Notes: a model not told the origin generated them from the sequence alone. Positions 41,793 through 53,803 are shown, numbered from the stretch's first letter. The stretch: DNA of 64,000 bases from Thioalkalivibrio sp. XN279 (GCF_011089885.1 NZ_JAANBD010000027.1:1-64000); one strand, 5' to 3'. Program-made: numbers and translations.

Positions 41793-44700
41793 TCAACCGT
41801 CCGACAGGGACAGCAGGCTGGCGTTGCCGCCCACCGCCGAGGTGTTGATGGTCAGGGTGCGCTCGGTGCTGAAGCGGTGCAGGTAGGCGGGGCCACCGGC
41901 CTTGGGACCGGTGCCCGACAGCCCGGAGCCGCCGAAGGGCTGCACGCCCACGACGGCGCCGACCATGTTGCGGTTGACGTAGACGTTGCCGGCACGCGCC
42001 TTGGCGAAGATCTCCCGCGCCCGGGCGTCGATGCGGCTGTGCACCCCGAGCGTCAGGCCGTAGCCCGTGGCGTTGATCTCGTCGAGGACGCGCTCCAGGT
42101 CGGCAGCTGCGTAGCGCACGACGTGCAGCACGGGGCCGAAGACCTCGCCCTCGAGCTGGCCGATGCCGTCGAGCTCGACCACGGTCGGCGCCAGGAAGGT
42201 GCCGTTGACCGCCGCCGCCGGCAGGTGGCAGCGCGCCAGCACCCTGCCCTGCTGCTCCATGCGCGTGACGTGCGCTTCCAGGGTCGCGAGCGCCTCGCGG
42301 TCGATGACCGGGCCGACGTCGGTCGACAGCAGCGCCGGGTCGCCGATACGCAGCTCCTGCATGAAGCCTTTGAGGAGCCGCAGCGTGCGGTCCGCGATGT
42401 CTTTCTGCAGGTAGAGCACGCGCAGCGCCGAGCAGCGCTGTCCGGCGCTGTTGAAGGCCGACTTGACGGTGTCCAGCACGACCTGCTCCGGCAATGCGGA
42501 GCTGTCCACCAGCATGGCGTTCTGCCCGCCAGTCTCGGCGATGAGGGTGGGGATGGCCGTGTCACGTGCCGCAAGCGTGCGGTTGATGAGCCGCGCGACC
42601 TCCGTGGACCCGGTGAAAGCGACGCCGGCAATGCGCTCGTCGGGGAGCAGCACGCCGCCGAGCTGCGGGCCGCTGCCGGGCAGCAGGTGCAGCACCGCAC
42701 CAGGCACCCCCGCCTCGTGCAGCAGGCGCACCGCTGCAGACGCGGTCAGTGGCGTCTGCTCCGCCGGCTTCGCCAGCACGGTGTTGCCGGTGACCAGGGC
42801 GGCGGCGACCTGGCCGGTAAAGATCGCCAGCGGGAAATTCCACGGGCTGATGCACAGGAACACGCCGCGCCCGTGGGCCGACAGCTCGTTGCTCTCCCCG
42901 GTGGGACCCGGCAGGCGAACCGGCGCGGCGAACTCGCGCTTCGCCTGCGCGGCGTAATAGCGCAAGAAGTCGACCGCCTCGCGCAACTCCGAGACCGCGT
43001 CCGGCAGGGTCCTCCCGCCCTCGCGGATGCACAGCGCCAGGAGCTCGGGCGCGTTCACCTCGAACAGGTCCGCCGCGCGCTCCAGCACGGCCGCGCGCGC
43101 CGCCGCTCCGGCCGCATTCCAGCGCGGCTGGGCCTGGTGCGCGACCTCAAGCGCCTGTCGCGCCTGCGTCTCGGCGGCCCACACCACCTCGCCGACCACG
43201 CGCCGGTTGTCGGCGGGATCACGCACCGGTCGCGCCTCGCCGGCGGCGTGCCGGCCGTCGATGACGGGCATCGCCCGCCGCGCCTGCGACATGGCGGCGC
43301 GCATCGCCGCGGCCAGCGGCAGCAACGCGGACGGGTCAGCGAGGTTCACGCCGCGCGAATTACTGCGCTCCTCGCCGAAGATCCCGGCCGGTGGCGGGAT
43401 GCGGGGGTGCGGCATGCTGTCGAGCGCATCCACGGTGGCCACCGGGTCGGCAACGATCTGCTCGACCGGCGCCTCCTCGTCGACGATGCGGTTCACAAAG
43501 GACGTGTTGGAGCCATTCTCCAGCAGGCGACGCACCAGGTAAGGCAGCAGGTCCTCGTGGTTGCCCACCGGGGCGTAGACCCGGCACGGCAGGTCGAAAT
43601 GGTCCTTGCCGATCACCTCTGCGTAGAGTTCCTCGCCCATGCCGTGCAGGCGCTGGAACTCGAACTGGCGATTCTCGCCAGCGAAATGGATGATGCTGGC
43701 GACGCTGTGGGCGTTGTGGGTGGCGAACTGCGGATAGACGCGGCCCTGGGCCGCGAGCAACGCCCGCGCGCAGGCGAGAAACGAGACGTCGCTGTTCACC
43801 TTGCGCGTGAAGACCGGATAGCTCTCCAGCCCGGTTTCCTGCGCGCGCTTGATCTCCGCGTCCCAGTAGGCGCCTTTCACTAGGCGTATGGGGATGCAGC
43901 GCCCGGTCTCCTCGGCTAGGGCGATCACCCAGCGACAGGCGTCGAGGCCGCGCTTGAGATAGGACTGCACCGCGAGGCCGAAGCCGTCCCAGCCCTGCAG
44001 GGCGTCGTCGCGGAACACGCGCTCGAACAGCTCGAGCGAGATCTGCAGCCGGTCGGCCTCCTCGGCGTCGATGGTGAGACCGACGCCGGCCTCGCGCGCC
44101 GCCACGGCCAGCTCGAGGATGCGCGGCGTGAGCTCTTCCAGCACGCGCTCGCGCTTGGCGAACTCGTAGCGGGGGAACAGCGCCGAAAGCTTCACCGAGA
44201 TGCTGTCGGCGGCAAAAATCGACGCCGGCTTGCGGTCTGCCGCCGCGATGGCGCGGATGCCCGCATGGTAGGCCTCGAGGTAGCGCTGGCTGTCCGCCGC
44301 GGTCAGCGCCGCTTCTCCCAGCATGTCGAAGGAATAGCGGTAGGCCGCGCCCTCGCCCGCAGAAGCCCGCTTCAGCGCATCGCCTATAGTGCGGCCCATG
44401 ACGAACTGGTGGCCCATGATGCGCATGGCCTGGCGCATGGCCCCGCGCACCACCGGCTCGCCGAGCCGGCTCACCAGCCGCTGCATGAACTTGCCCGGCT
44501 GCTCCACGTCGCGGCTGGCCGGGCGGATGATGCGCCCGGTCAGCATCAGCCCCCAGGTGGAGGCGTTGACGAAGGTCGAATCGCTGGTGCCGAGATGGCT
44601 GCGCCAGTCGGCGGAAGTGAGCTTGTCGGCGATGAGGCGGTCCGCGGTGGCCTTGTCGGGCACGCGCAGCAACGCCTCGGCCAGACACATCAGCACCACG

Positions 44701-44960
44701 CCTTCCTGGCTCGACAGGTCGTATTGCTGCAGGAAAGCGTCCAGCCCGCTGACGCGCTTGCGATTGCGCCGCACCGATTCCACCAGCTTGAGCGCCGTGG
44801 CCCGCACCGCCGCAGTTTCCTCCGGCCCGAGGCGCGCCAGGTCCGCGAGCTCGTGCACCAGCGGTGTTTCGTCTGCCAGGTAGCGCGGATTGACCCGCTC
44901 GGCCACACCTGAAGGCATTGCCTGGCTGTCCGCAAAAATGAAGGCCGAATCACCGCTCAT
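41793..44960 (-). CDS. putA: Bifunctional proline dehydrogenase/P5C dehydrogenase PutA, without DNA-binding domain
   Basis: Oxidises proline to glutamate in two steps. It has 1055 residues, the short type that lacks the N-terminal ribbon-helix-helix repressor domain. The proline dehydrogenase part (about 140-500) has [29 protein letters not shown] and FATHNAHSV. The aldehyde dehydrogenase part (about 560-1050) has [15 protein letters not shown], the Glu of [14 protein letters not shown] and the catalytic Cys in SAGQRCSAL. The ATG at 44960 overlaps the upstream peptidase stop (ATGA). Confidence 0.97.
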   Translation of the reverse strand: MSGDSAFIFADSQAMPSGVAERVNPRYLADETPLVHELADLARLGPEETAAVRATALKLVESVRRNRKRVSGLDAFLQQYDLSSQEGVVLMCLAEALLRVPDKATADRLIADKLTSADWRSHLGTSDSTFVNASTWGLMLTGRIIRPASRDVEQPGKFMQRLVSRLGEPVVRGAMRQAMRIMGHQFVMGRTIGDALKRASAGEGAAYRYSFDMLGEAALTAADSQRYLEAYHAGIRAIAAADRKPASIFAADSISVKLSALFPRYEFAKRERVLEELTPRILELAVAAREAGVGLTIDAEEADRLQISLELFERVFRDDALQGWDGFGLAVQSYLKRGLDACRWVIALAEETGRCIPIRLVKGAYWDAEIKRAQETGLESYPVFTRKVNSDVSFLACARALLAAQGRVYPQFATHNAHSVASIIHFAGENRQFEFQRLHGMGEELYAEVIGKDHFDLPCRVYAPVGNHEDLLPYLVRRLLENGSNTSFVNRIVDEEAPVEQIVADPVATVDALDSMPHPRIPPPAGIFGEERSNSRGVNLADPSALLPLAAAMRAAMSQARRAMPVIDGRHAAGEARPVRDPADNRRVVGEVVWAAETQARQALEVAHQAQPRWNAAGAAARAAVLERAADLFEVNAPELLALCIREGGRTLPDAVSELREAVDFLRYYAAQAKREFAAPVRLPGPTGESNELSAHGRGVFLCISPWNFPLAIFTGQVAAALVTGNTVLAKPAEQTPLTASAAVRLLHEAGVPGAVLHLLPGSGPQLGGVLLPDERIAGVAFTGSTEVARLINRTLAARDTAIPTLIAETGGQNAMLVDSSALPEQVVLDTVKSAFNSAGQRCSALRVLYLQKDIADRTLRLLKGFMQELRIGDPALLSTDVGPVIDREALATLEAHVTRMEQQGRVLARCHLPAAAVNGTFLAPTVVELDGIGQLEGEVFGPVLHVVRYAAADLERVLDEINATGYGLTLGVHSRIDARAREIFAKARAGNVYVNRNMVGAVVGVQPFGGSGLSGTGPKAGGPAYLHRFSTERTLTINTSAVGGNASLLSLSDG

Positions 44961-47041
44961 TCGAACTCCTCCAGCGCACGCTCGGTGGCGCCAAGCAACG
45001 CTTCTGCGCCTACCGGCGCCCCGGTCGCCTGGCGCATCCACAGGTCGGGACTGATGTCGCCGATGCGTGACATCCGCTCGATCTCCGCGGCCACCTCGCC
45101 CGTCTTGCGCACGTGCTCCTCGATCTGGTGCGCGATCAGCCCGCCGATGGGATAGTCCGGCAAGTAAAGCTGGGAGTGGATCATGTGAGAATAGATCCCC
45201 AGCAACGGGACGTCGCGCATGCCGAATACCGGCGCGTAGTAGTCGTTCCAGACGTCACGCGCGATCTGCAGGGTGGCTGCTTTGAGTTCCGCCGGCGTGG
45301 CATCGGGGTTGTCGTACATCCAGTGCCAGACCGCCATGTCCACCAGCGCGACGCCGGCGATCTCGAAGGTTCCCCAGAAGTCGTCCAGGGTCTTGAGCGC
45401 CTCGGCGGCGGGGTCCGGCTGCGCCAGGCCCAGGAGCTCCAGGTCACGCGCCTGGAACACGAAGGCCAGGGCCTCCGTGAACGCCGTGTTCGGCACACCC
45501 TCGAGCAGCGTGTAATCGATTTCGTTCAGCGAGAAAGTCTGCTCGACATTGTGGCCGAGCTCGTGGATGGCGATGTTGTAGCCCTTGTAGTTCATGCCGC
45601 CGGGCTCGACCCGGGTGCGCAGGTGCGCCTGTTGCGAGCGCATTCCCGCACCCCAGGCGTGGCCTGAGCCCCGCGCCGGCTCCACCACTATGTTCGCCGC
45701 CAGGTAGTCGGCACGCTCGCGACTGAAGCCCAACTCGACCAGCAAATTCGGCAGGTCAGCATCGAAAGCCTCGGCCGTGGGGTATCGCTTGGCGACAATC
45801 GCGTCGAGTTCGGCCGCGGAATAAGGGCTGGGCGCCCTGAAACCGTTGTACCAGATATCGAACGGCTCCAACGGGCGACCGAGGCGAGTCTCGATCAGCT
45901 GCGCGACTCGCGGCACCAGTGGCGAGGACACGACGGCCTTCAGCATGGCCTCGACTTGCTCCTCCGGAATCTCGCGGTTCTCGTCGAAGCGGCGCGCGAT
46001 CAGCGTCGGCGCAGCGGGCGAATACGGGTCTGCGAGACGAGCCGCGAGAAAAGTGTCCAGCAGCACGCGGTAGCGCTCGTCGGGTTCCGGGGCGTTGTCC
46101 GGCGCCGCGGCGCCCGGAATGCCTTCGCGGCCGGATCCCGATGCGACCGTGTTGGCATACGGGTCCCAGTCCACCGCCGGATTATTGATCACCACTGCCG
46201 GTATGGTCTGCGCCACGATATGCTCCATGACGCGCTGGATCATGCGCTGTTTCGCCAGCGCCTCCGCGCTGTCCTCGGCGCCGTAGTTCGCCTTGATCTC
46301 GTCGCGCAGGTTCCAGTGGGAAAGCAGCCGCATCCCCTCGGGAAACAGGCGCTCGCCGTCCTGGGTGACCAGGTTGTGCATATAGATGTTGTACTCGGCG
46401 ATGTACTGGTCCGCCCGTGCATTGGCTTGCGCGATCGCCTGGTTCACCTCGGCCGGAACCCGTCGCCCGAAGCGCTGCGCGAGACGGGCCTCGGCCCATT
46501 GCCGGCGGCTCCACTCGTCGCCCTCGGCGAGGCGCTCCTCCAGCGTGGTCAGAGGGAAATTCAGCAGGGCGACAAAAGCGATGCCGCTGCCGAACATGTC
46601 TTCGGCCAGGTGCGCCGACGGGTCGAACCCCGCGAACAGCCTGTCGAATGACTCGACCGGACCGAGATCGAGGTCGGTGTGGCGCCGCAGTTCCTGCACC
46701 AGCTTGTTCATATGGCCGTTGAAACGTTCCAGCAGGTACTGGTAGCGCTCGAACATCGCGTCCAGCGCTTCCTGGTCAGAGACGAAATACGTGCGGGCGA
46801 ACTCCGCGAACGCGTCGGCATCGCCATCCTCGGCGCGCCACAGTCCGGCAGCCTGCCGCAATCCACGGCGGATGCGCTCACGCTGTGCCTCGCCATGCAT
46901 TTCGACCAGCGCCTGTTGCAGCGCCGGCAGCGTGTCCTGGAGCGCAGCGGGCTGTGCCGTGGGCAACTCCGCTGCAGCCGCCGGAACGCCGCTCGCAATG
47001 CATGACAGGGTTAACAGGAGTGCAGCAATCAGCGGCTTCAT
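44957..47041 (-). CDS. Secreted gluzincin-type zinc metallopeptidase (M3-like)
   Basis: 694 residues with signal peptide [24 protein letters not shown]. The zinc site HELGH ([12 protein letters not shown]) is followed about 26 residues after its second His by FTEALAF, which fits the third ligand Glu of gluzincins such as family M3. The remainder is helical and has no other recognised domain, so the family is uncertain. The start at 47041 has GGAG six bases upstream. It is coupled to putA by a four-base overlap, suggesting that peptide breakdown outside feeds proline use. Confidence 0.8.
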   Translation of the reverse strand: MKPLIAALLLTLSCIASGVPAAAAELPTAQPAALQDTLPALQQALVEMHGEAQRERIRRGLRQAAGLWRAEDGDADAFAEFARTYFVSDQEALDAMFERYQYLLERFNGHMNKLVQELRRHTDLDLGPVESFDRLFAGFDPSAHLAEDMFGSGIAFVALLNFPLTTLEERLAEGDEWSRRQWAEARLAQRFGRRVPAEVNQAIAQANARADQYIAEYNIYMHNLVTQDGERLFPEGMRLLSHWNLRDEIKANYGAEDSAEALAKQRMIQRVMEHIVAQTIPAVVINNPAVDWDPYANTVASGSGREGIPGAAAPDNAPEPDERYRVLLDTFLAARLADPYSPAAPTLIARRFDENREIPEEQVEAMLKAVVSSPLVPRVAQLIETRLGRPLEPFDIWYNGFRAPSPYSAAELDAIVAKRYPTAEAFDADLPNLLVELGFSRERADYLAANIVVEPARGSGHAWGAGMRSQQAHLRTRVEPGGMNYKGYNIAIHELGHNVEQTFSLNEIDYTLLEGVPNTAFTEALAFVFQARDLELLGLAQPDPAAEALKTLDDFWGTFEIAGVALVDMAVWHWMYDNPDATPAELKAATLQIARDVWNDYYAPVFGMRDVPLLGIYSHMIHSQLYLPDYPIGGLIAHQIEEHVRKTGEVAAEIERMSRIGDISPDLWMRQATGAPVGAEALLGATERALEEFE

Positions 47042-47122
47042 GAACGGCTCCGGATACAACGCGCAAAGGGAAGTGACTTGGCGGGCGGCGCAAGCAGGCT
47101 CATCCCGTGGCCGCCCATCATC

Positions 47123-47512
47123 TCAGGATTCATGGGTCTTGGTGAAGCTGATGATGCGGCGGCGGGCCCGCTTGTCGGGGCGGGTCGGCGGCGGCCGGCT
47201 GCCGGCCAGGTCCCGCCGCAACTGCTGCGCAGCCTCCCGCGCAGCAACGCTGGCCGCAGTCTCCTGGTACAGGGTTCTCGCCGTGGCCGCGGGCCCGCGG
47301 CGCACGGCCAGCGCGACAACCTCGATCTCGAAACGCTCCTCGCCGCGCGTGATCTCCAGGCGGTCGCCGGGATGCACCGGGCGGGCCGCCTTGCTGCGCT
47401 GCCCGTTGACGTGCACATGCCCGCCCGCAATCGCTTCCTGCGCCAGGCCGCGGGTCTTGAAGAACCGCGCCGCCCAGAGCCAGCGATCCAGCCGGACCTC
47501 CTCGTGTTCCAT
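47123..47512 (-). CDS. hslR: S4-domain ribosome rescue protein Hsp15
   Basis: Binds stalled 50S subunits carrying peptidyl-tRNA. It has 129 residues: an N-terminal S4 domain ([21 protein letters not shown], with [20 protein letters not shown], both in part) and a basic C-terminal tail ([13 protein letters not shown]). It is divergent from kbl. Confidence 0.92.
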   Translation of the reverse strand: MEHEEVRLDRWLWAARFFKTRGLAQEAIAGGHVHVNGQRSKAARPVHPGDRLEITRGEERFEIEVVALAVRRGPAATARTLYQETAASVAAREAAQQLRRDLAGSRPPPTRPDKRARRRIISFTKTHES

Positions 47513-47556
47513 GCGCGTATTTTAGCGCAGGAGGCTCCGGTTGCAGGGGTCGCCCT

Positions 47557-47565
47557 TGCTATAAT
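47557..47565 (+). promoter_or_regulatory. Extended -10 promoter of kbl-tdh
   Basis: TGC-TATAAT is a perfect extended -10 element (TGnTATAAT). No good -35 box lies at the right distance, which is usual for this promoter type. Transcription would start near 47572, leaving about 22 bases before the kbl ATG at 47594. Confidence 0.6.
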
Positions 47566-47593
47566 TGCCGCTTCAATGCAGCAGGACACCAGG

Positions 47594-48784
47594 ATGAACC
47601 AGGCTTTGCTCGACCGGCTGCGCGGGGAGCTCGACCAGCTCAAGGCGCAGGGTCTCTACAAGTCCGAACGCGTCATCGACTCGCCGCAGCAGGCCGCGGT
47701 GAACATGCAGGGCGGCCGCGAGGTCATCAACCTGTGCGCCAACAACTACCTCGGCCTCGCCAATCACCCGGAGCTCATTGCCGCGGCGCACGAAGCGCTC
47801 GACCGCTACGGCTACGGCATGGCGTCGGTGCGCTTCATCTGCGGCACGCAGACTCCGCACAAGGAACTCGAGCGGCGCATCAGCACCTTCCTCGGCATGG
47901 AGGACACCATCCTCTATCCCTCCTGCTTCGATGCCAACGGCGGGCTCTTCGAGACCCTGCTCGGCGAAGAGGATGCAGTCATCAGCGACCAGCTGAACCA
48001 CGCCTCCATCATCGACGGCATCCGCTTGTGCAAGGCGCGTCGCTATCGCTACCGCCACAACGACATGGCCGACCTGGAAGCAAAACTGGCGGAGGCGGCC
48101 GACGCACGCGTGCGCCTGATCGCCACGGATGGTGTGTTCTCCATGGACGGCACCATCGCCGACCTGGCACGCATCTGCGCGCTGGCGGAACGCTACGACG
48201 CGCTGGTGATGATCGACGACTGCCACGCCACCGGCTTTCTCGGCGCCACCGGGCGCGGCACACACGAGCGCCATGGCGTGCTCGGCCGGGTGGACATCAT
48301 CACCGGGACCCTGGGCAAGGCCCTCGGCGGCGCGTCCGGCGGTTTCGTCTCGGCCCGCGCGCCCATCGTCGACTGGCTGCGCCAGCGCTCGCGTCCCTAC
48401 CTGTTCTCCAACACGGTCGCGCCCGTCATCGCCGCCACCTCCATCCGCGTGCTCGACCTGCTGGAATCAGGCAACGAGCTGCGCCGTCGCCTGTGGGACA
48501 ACACGCATTTCTTCCGCGAGCGCATGACGCGCCTGGGCTTCGACCTGAAGCCCGGCTCGCACCCCATCATCCCCGTCATGCTCGGCGACGCGAAGCTTGC
48601 CACCGCCATGGCCGACCGGCTGCTGGAGGAAGGCGTGTACGTGATCGGCTTCTCCTACCCGGTCGTGCCGCACGGCGAGGCGCGCATCCGCACCCAGATG
48701 TCCGCGGGCCACAGTACCCATCACCTCGAGAAAGCCGTCGCGGCGTTCGAGAAAGTCGGGCGCGAGCTCGGTGTCATCGGCTGA
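47594..48784 (+). CDS. kbl: Glycine C-acetyltransferase (2-amino-3-ketobutyrate CoA ligase)
   Basis: Splits 2-amino-3-oxobutanoate with CoA into glycine and acetyl-CoA, the second step of threonine breakdown. It has 396 residues. Motifs: [39 protein letters not shown] and the PLP lysine in [15 protein letters not shown]. The ATG at 47594 has AGGA upstream; another ATG at 47576 lies only a few bases after the likely transcription start and is less likely. Confidence 0.97.
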   Translation: MNQALLDRLRGELDQLKAQGLYKSERVIDSPQQAAVNMQGGREVINLCANNYLGLANHPELIAAAHEALDRYGYGMASVRFICGTQTPHKELERRISTFLGMEDTILYPSCFDANGGLFETLLGEEDAVISDQLNHASIIDGIRLCKARRYRYRHNDMADLEAKLAEAADARVRLIATDGVFSMDGTIADLARICALAERYDALVMIDDCHATGFLGATGRGTHERHGVLGRVDIITGTLGKALGGASGGFVSARAPIVDWLRQRSRPYLFSNTVAPVIAATSIRVLDLLESGNELRRRLWDNTHFFRERMTRLGFDLKPGSHPIIPVMLGDAKLATAMADRLLEEGVYVIGFSYPVVPHGEARIRTQMSAGHSTHHLEKAVAAFEKVGRELGVIG

Positions 48785-48833
48785 AGCCGGGCCGGCGAAC
48801 CCGACAGCAAACCTCTTCATCACGGAGTCCAAC

Positions 48834-49859
48834 ATGCGCGCGCTCGTCAAGGCCAAGGCCGAACCCGGCATCTGGATGCAGGACATCCCGCGCCCGCAAC
48901 CGGGCCACAACGACGTCCTCATAAAGGTCCGCAAGACGGCCATCTGCGGCACCGACATGCACATCTACAACTGGGACGAGTGGGCGGCTCGCACCATTCC
49001 GGTACCCATGGCGACCGGGCACGAGTTCGTCGGCGTCGTGGAGGCGGTCGGCAGTGAGGTCCAGGGCATCCAGCCGGGCGACCGCGTGTCGGGCGAAGGC
49101 CACTTGACCTGCGGCCATTGCCGCAACTGCCGCGCCGGCCGACGCCACCTGTGTCGCAACACCGTGGGCGTGGGCGTCAACCGCCAGGGTTGCTTTGCCG
49201 AGTACCTGTGCATCCCCGCCAGCAACGTGTTCAAGCTGCCCGACGCCATCAGCGACGAGGTCGCCTCCATCCTCGACCCGCTCGGCAACGCGGTGCACAC
49301 CGCGCTGTCCTTCGACCTGGTCGGCGAAGACGTGCTGATCACCGGCGCCGGTCCCATCGGCATCATGGCCGTGGCCATAGCACGCCATGTCGGCGCGCGC
49401 CACGTCGTCATCACCGACGTCAACGACTACCGCCTGGAGCTGGCGCGCAAGATGGGCGCCACGCGCGCGGTCAACGTGTCCCGGCAGACGCTGGACGAGG
49501 TGATGCAGGAGCTGGAAATGCAGGAGGGCTTCGACGTTGGCCTGGAGATGTCCGGCAACCCGCAAGCCTTCCGCGACATGTTGCGCACCCTGCACCATGG
49601 CGGCAGCGTCGCCCTGCTCGGCATTCCGCCGGGAGAGATGGCGATCGACTGGAACCAGGTCATCTTCAAGGGCCTGACCATCAAGGGCATCTACGGCCGC
49701 GAGATGTTCGAGACCTGGTACAAGATGGCGAGCATGTTGCAGAGCGGGCTGGACGTCACGCCCGTGATCACGCACCGCTTCGCGGCGAACGACTACCTGG
49801 CCGGTTTCCAGACCATGGGGTCCGGCCAGTCCGGGAAAGTGATCCTCGACTGGAGCTGA
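48834..49859 (+). CDS. tdh: L-threonine 3-dehydrogenase
   Basis: Zinc- and NAD-dependent dehydrogenase that makes 2-amino-3-oxobutanoate from threonine. It has 341 residues. Motifs: catalytic zinc Cys in [26 protein letters not shown], structural zinc Cys cluster in [15 protein letters not shown], and the NAD loop GAGPIGIMA. It follows kbl by 49 bases; the pair forms the threonine-to-glycine pathway. Confidence 0.97.
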   Translation: MRALVKAKAEPGIWMQDIPRPQPGHNDVLIKVRKTAICGTDMHIYNWDEWAARTIPVPMATGHEFVGVVEAVGSEVQGIQPGDRVSGEGHLTCGHCRNCRAGRRHLCRNTVGVGVNRQGCFAEYLCIPASNVFKLPDAISDEVASILDPLGNAVHTALSFDLVGEDVLITGAGPIGIMAVAIARHVGARHVVITDVNDYRLELARKMGATRAVNVSRQTLDEVMQELEMQEGFDVGLEMSGNPQAFRDMLRTLHHGGSVALLGIPPGEMAIDWNQVIFKGLTIKGIYGREMFETWYKMASMLQSGLDVTPVITHRFAANDYLAGFQTMGSGQSGKVILDWS

Positions 49860-49868
49860 ACCGCGCCC

Positions 49869-51716
49869 TCAGAAGGTGTCGCAGAAGCAGTGATAGTAGA
49901 GGTCGCGGGGGTCGGACAGTTCGCCGAGCTGCCCGGCTTCCTGCAGCACGCTGCGCACCGGCGCGGGTGCCTCCGCCAGCCATGAACCCGGCAGGCGGAC
50001 CAAGCCCGCCCGGGCCCCGCGCGTCAGCATGTCGGCCATGAACCGTTCCGCGAATCCGAGCTCAGGCTCGATCGACTCGACGCGGAAATCCTCTTCCAGG
50101 CCGGCCATGGATGCCGCGCTCGCCAGGGCCTCGTCGAGGGTGCCCAGCCGATCGACCAGGCCCGCCTCCAGCGCGGTGGAACCCAGCCAGACACGGCCCT
50201 CGGCGAAGCGCTGCACCTCGTCGGGGGACATGTCGCGGTGTTCCGCCACCAGGCCCTTGAAGCGCGTGTAGACGCCGTCGACGACCGTCTCGATGACGTC
50301 CTTCACCTCGTCGCTCATGGGCTCGTCGAGCCGCAGGGCGCCGCTGAAACGGGTGGTCCCGACGCCGTCCACGCTGATCCCGAGCCGGTCGAACAGGCGC
50401 CCGAAATTCGGGAACATGGCGACCACCCCGATGGAGCCGGTCACGGTGGTGGGATGGGCCCAGATCTCGTCCGAGGCCAGGGAGATCATGTATCCGCCCG
50501 AAGCCGCCACCCCGCCCATGGAAACGATCACCGGCTTGCCGGCGTCCCGCACCATCTGCATCTCGCGCAGGATGGCCTCCGAGGCCAGTGCGCTGCCGCC
50601 GCCGCTGTCGACGCGCAGCACCACGGCGCGGACGTCCTCGTCTTCCGCCGCCCGGCGCAGCAGGTCGCGCAGGCTGGCATCGCCGATGCTGCCGGAGGGC
50701 TGGTAGCCCGGAAGGATGTTGCCGCGAGCCACGATCAGGCCGACCGCAGGCCCCTCGCCGTCGCCCGGCCGCGCTGCCTGCGCGACTCGCTGCGCCGCCA
50801 GGTAGTCCTCTGCGAAGACGCCGGCAAACTTGCCGTCCTCGTCGCGCGCGCCGGTCTCTGCCAGCCGCTCCTCGAGCTCTGCCAGGGTGCGCACGCCGTC
50901 CACCAGCCCGGCATCCAGCGCTGCCCGGGCCATGTCGCCCTCGGCCGCGCGCAGCCGCGGCAGGAAGCGATCGACGTAATCGTCGAGCAGCGCCGGCTCC
51001 AGCCCGCGCGCCTCGGCAACGGCCCGTCGCCACCTGCCCCAGAGGCCGTCCGCGATAGGCTGCAGGTTGGCGCGGGCGGCCTCCGACATGCTGTCGCGCA
51101 CGTACGGGTCGCCGTAGCTCTTGGCCTCGCCGGCCGCGAACACGTGCCAGTCCACTGAAATCTTGTCCAGCGCGCTGCGGAAATAGTTGCGGTAGAAGCC
51201 GTAGCCCGTGAAGAACAGGTCGCCCGCCGGATCAAGGTACAACTCGTCGGCGTGCGCCCCGAGGTAAAGGGACGCCTGCTCGATGCTGGCGCCCGACGCG
51301 ACCACCAGCTTGCCCGCATCGCGGAAGCGGGTGATCGCTGCTGCGACCCGCTCCAGCTTGTCCAGGCTGCCGCCCTCGAAGCCGTCGAGCTCCAGGTGGA
51401 TGGCGGTGACCCGCGAGTCCGCCGCGGCGTCTTCGATGAGGTCGACCAGTTCGCTGACCAGCACCTGGTTCGAATCCAGCCCCTGGGCGGCGTCCAGCGC
51501 GCGCTCCAGCGGATCGCCCTCATACTGTTCGACCAGCACGCCCTGGGGACTGAGCACCAGGGCAAAGGTCTCGGGCAGCTTGCCCGGGCGTTGCGCGATG
51601 ATGGCGCCAAGCACCACCAGCACCAGCAGCATGAGCACGAGGTGGACCACGCGGCGGATCCCGTCCAGGATCCGCCAGGCGAAGCCCAGCACCCGGCCGA
51701 TGCTACGGCCCAGCAA
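49869..51716 (-). CDS. sppA: Signal peptide peptidase SppA, 67-kDa type
   Basis: Inner-membrane serine protease that degrades cleaved signal peptides. It has 615 residues, the long tandem form. One N-terminal transmembrane helix (VVHLVLMLLVLVVLGAII). The catalytic lysine is in AAGEAKSYGDPYVRD and the nucleophile Ser lies in the C-terminal half (SMGGVAASGGYM). The TTG at 51716 has AAGG eight bases upstream; a GTG at codon 9 is possible. It lies three bases after rplS, so it may be read through from the rpsP operon. Confidence 0.93.
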   Translation of the reverse strand: MLGRSIGRVLGFAWRILDGIRRVVHLVLMLLVLVVLGAIIAQRPGKLPETFALVLSPQGVLVEQYEGDPLERALDAAQGLDSNQVLVSELVDLIEDAAADSRVTAIHLELDGFEGGSLDKLERVAAAITRFRDAGKLVVASGASIEQASLYLGAHADELYLDPAGDLFFTGYGFYRNYFRSALDKISVDWHVFAAGEAKSYGDPYVRDSMSEAARANLQPIADGLWGRWRRAVAEARGLEPALLDDYVDRFLPRLRAAEGDMARAALDAGLVDGVRTLAELEERLAETGARDEDGKFAGVFAEDYLAAQRVAQAARPGDGEGPAVGLIVARGNILPGYQPSGSIGDASLRDLLRRAAEDEDVRAVVLRVDSGGGSALASEAILREMQMVRDAGKPVIVSMGGVAASGGYMISLASDEIWAHPTTVTGSIGVVAMFPNFGRLFDRLGISVDGVGTTRFSGALRLDEPMSDEVKDVIETVVDGVYTRFKGLVAEHRDMSPDEVQRFAEGRVWLGSTALEAGLVDRLGTLDEALASAASMAGLEEDFRVESIEPELGFAERFMADMLTRGARAGLVRLPGSWLAEAPAPVRSVLQEAGQLGELSDPRDLYYHCFCDTF

Positions 51717-51719
51717 GGA

Positions 51720-52064
51720 TCAGACCTTTTCCTTGATGCGTGCAGCCTTGCCGGTGCGCTCGCGCAGGTAGTAGAGCTTGGCGCGACGCACGTCGCCGCG
51801 GCGCTTCACCTGGATGCCCGCGATGCTCGGACTGTAGGTCTGGAACACGCGCTCCACGCCCTCGCCGTGCGAGATCTTGCGCACCGTGAAGGCGGAGTTC
51901 AGGCCGCGGTTGCGCCGGGCGATCACCACGCCCTCGAACGCCTGCAAGCGCTCGCGGTTGCCTTCCTTGACCTTGACCTGCACGACGACGGTGTCGCCGG
52001 GGGCAAAGTCGGGAATCTCCCGCTGCATCTGTTCCTTTTCCAGTTCTTCGATGATGTTGCTCAT
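51720..52064 (-). CDS. rplS: 50S ribosomal protein L19
   Basis: 114 residues with the family sequence [46 protein letters not shown], and [14 protein letters not shown]. It is the last gene of rpsP-rimM-trmD-rplS, 41 bases after trmD. Confidence 0.99.
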   Translation of the reverse strand: MSNIIEELEKEQMQREIPDFAPGDTVVVQVKVKEGNRERLQAFEGVVIARRNRGLNSAFTVRKISHGEGVERVFQTYSPSIAGIQVKRRGDVRRAKLYYLRERTGKAARIKEKV

Positions 52065-52105
52065 ATCGTCACCCGCACCCAGGCCAAAGCCAGTCCAGTT
52101 CCAGT

Positions 52106-52858
52106 TCATTCCGCGCCGTCGGTTTCCCGTGCGGCGATGTATTCTTCCAGCAGTCCCTGCTCTTCCTGCGTCAGCTCGCGCCCGGCCAGCAGGTCCGGAC
52201 GCCGGCTCCAGGTCCGCCCCAGCGCCTGCTGCAGGCGCCAGCGCCGAATCGCGGCGTGGTCGCCAGAAAGCAGCACCGGCGGCACCCGCAGGCCGTCGAC
52301 CTCCTCCGGTCGCGTGTAGTGCGGGCAATCCAGCAGCCCGTCACTGAACGAGTCCTCCAGCGCGGAGTCCTCGTCACCCAGCACGCCCGGCACCAGCCGC
52401 GCGACCGCGTCGACCACCAGCATCGCGGGAATCTCGCCCCCGCTCAAGACATAGTCGCCGACCGTCAGTGTCTCGTCCGCCTCCATGCGCACGACTCTCT
52501 CGTCCATGCCCTCGTAGCGTCCCGCCACGAGCAGCAGCGCCGGCAACGCGGCGTACTCCCGCGCCACCCGCTGGTCGAACACCCGCCCCTGCGGCGACAG
52601 CACCACGGTGCGACTGCCCCGCGGCAGCTTCGCCCGCGCGGCCCGGATCGCGCTGCGCAGCGGTTCGACCTTCATCACCATCCCGGGGCCGCCGCCGTAA
52701 GGCCGGTCGTCCACCGTGCGGTGCGCATCCGTCGCGAACTCGCGCGGATCCGTCATCCCCAGTTGCAGCAGGCCCCGCTCCACGGCGCGTCCCACCACGC
52801 CGAACCGGCCCACCGCGGCGACCAGCTCGGGGAACAGCGTCACGACTTCGAAGCGCAT
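52106..52858 (-). CDS. trmD: tRNA (guanine37-N1)-methyltransferase TrmD
   Basis: Methylates G37 of tRNAs and so prevents +1 frameshifting. It has 250 residues. SPOUT trefoil-knot motifs: [23 protein letters not shown] and [28 protein letters not shown] near residue 50 is the N-terminal signature. Confidence 0.98.
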   Translation of the reverse strand: MRFEVVTLFPELVAAVGRFGVVGRAVERGLLQLGMTDPREFATDAHRTVDDRPYGGGPGMVMKVEPLRSAIRAARAKLPRGSRTVVLSPQGRVFDQRVAREYAALPALLLVAGRYEGMDERVVRMEADETLTVGDYVLSGGEIPAMLVVDAVARLVPGVLGDEDSALEDSFSDGLLDCPHYTRPEEVDGLRVPPVLLSGDHAAIRRWRLQQALGRTWSRRPDLLAGRELTQEEQGLLEEYIAARETDGAE

Positions 52859-52868
52859 GCCGCCGTCC

Positions 52869-53375
52869 TCAGAAATCCGGGTCCCAGTCGACGACGATCC
52901 GTCCGCCTGCCAGGTCCACCCGGTCCACCCAGTGCCCGGGCAGGAAAGGCACCAGCCTTTCCCTGTCGCCCTCGACCACCATGACGTCGTTCGCCCCGGT
53001 GGCCATCATCTCCCGGACGCGGCCCAGGTTCACGCCCGCGCGATTGAACACCTCGAGCCCGACCAGGTCGGTCCAGTAAAACTCTCCCTCGCCCGGTTGC
53101 GGCAGCGCCTCCCGCGCTACCGCCAACTCCGCGCCGACCAGCGCCGCAGCGGCGTCCCGGTCCGCAACGCCCTCGAAGCGCCCGACCAGGGCTTCGCCGT
53201 GGGGTCGCGCCTCGGCCAGCTTCGCCGGAGCCCAGGAGCCCGACTGTCCCAGCTCGAGCTCGCTGTAATCGAGCAGGTTCGCCGGCGGGTCGGTGTAGGA
53301 CCAGAGCTTTACCCAGCCCCGCACACCGAACACCGCGCCGACCTTGCCCAGGATCACCCGCTTGCCGGCGCTCAT
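52869..53375 (-). CDS. rimM: Ribosome maturation factor RimM
   Basis: Helps the maturation of the 30S head by binding S19. It has 168 residues. The N-terminal RimM domain ([20 protein letters not shown]) and C-terminal PRC barrel ([39 protein letters not shown]) are clear. The ATG at 53375 is preferred over a TTG two codons earlier. Confidence 0.97.
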   Translation of the reverse strand: MSAGKRVILGKVGAVFGVRGWVKLWSYTDPPANLLDYSELELGQSGSWAPAKLAEARPHGEALVGRFEGVADRDAAAALVGAELAVAREALPQPGEGEFYWTDLVGLEVFNRAGVNLGRVREMMATGANDVMVVEGDRERLVPFLPGHWVDRVDLAGGRIVVDWDPDF

Positions 53376-53409
53376 GATCAACCCCGCCGCGGTCGCTCCG
53401 CGGCCGGAC

Positions 53410-53661
53410 TCAGGCCGCCTGCTTCTCGACCTGCTTGATCAGGCTGGCCACGCGCTCCGACGGCTGCGCACCCTGGCCGAGCCAGTACTGCACGCGCTCC
53501 AGGTCGAGCTTGAGGCCCTCTTCCTTGCCGGTCGCCACCGGGTTGAAGAAGCCGAGCCGCTCGATGTAGCGCCCGTCGCGACGGTTCCGGCTGTCGGTCA
53601 CCACCACGTGATAGAAGGGCCGCTTCTTTGCGCCGCCCCGGGTAAGACGAATCGTCACCAT
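53410..53661 (-). CDS. rpsP: 30S ribosomal protein S16
   Basis: 83 residues starting [20 protein letters not shown], with [12 protein letters not shown] and the final helix. First gene of the rpsP-rimM-trmD-rplS operon. GAGGAA lies upstream of the ATG at 53661. Confidence 0.99.
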   Translation of the reverse strand: MVTIRLTRGGAKKRPFYHVVVTDSRNRRDGRYIERLGFFNPVATGKEEGLKLDLERVQYWLGQGAQPSERVASLIKQVEKQAA

Positions 53662-53756
53662 GGATCCAGATTTCCTCGTTTGCGCTGGACGCCGTGCCGG
53701 GCAGGACCCGGGCACCGCAACGCGGCCGCCCAGGGGCTGCCGCAAGTAAACCCGCT

Positions 53757-53762
53757 ATTCTA
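53757..53762 (-). promoter_or_regulatory. Candidate -10 box for the rpsP operon
   Basis: TAGAAT (five of six consensus bases) lies on the minus strand in the 142-base gap between ffh and rpsP. It would give a leader of about 90 bases before rpsP. No convincing -35 box accompanies it. Confidence 0.3.
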
Positions 53763-53803
53763 CTGGAAATTCGCCTGATGGGAAGAGCGAGGCCGCAGCG
53801 CCC

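Noticed and set aside
44957-47041. Peptidyl-dipeptidase A (family M2, ACE-like) for the secreted metallopeptidase
   Set aside because: The sequence after HELGH and the spacing to the Glu ligand region do not match the M2 pattern (HHExxH...EAIGD); an M3-like gluzincin fits better.
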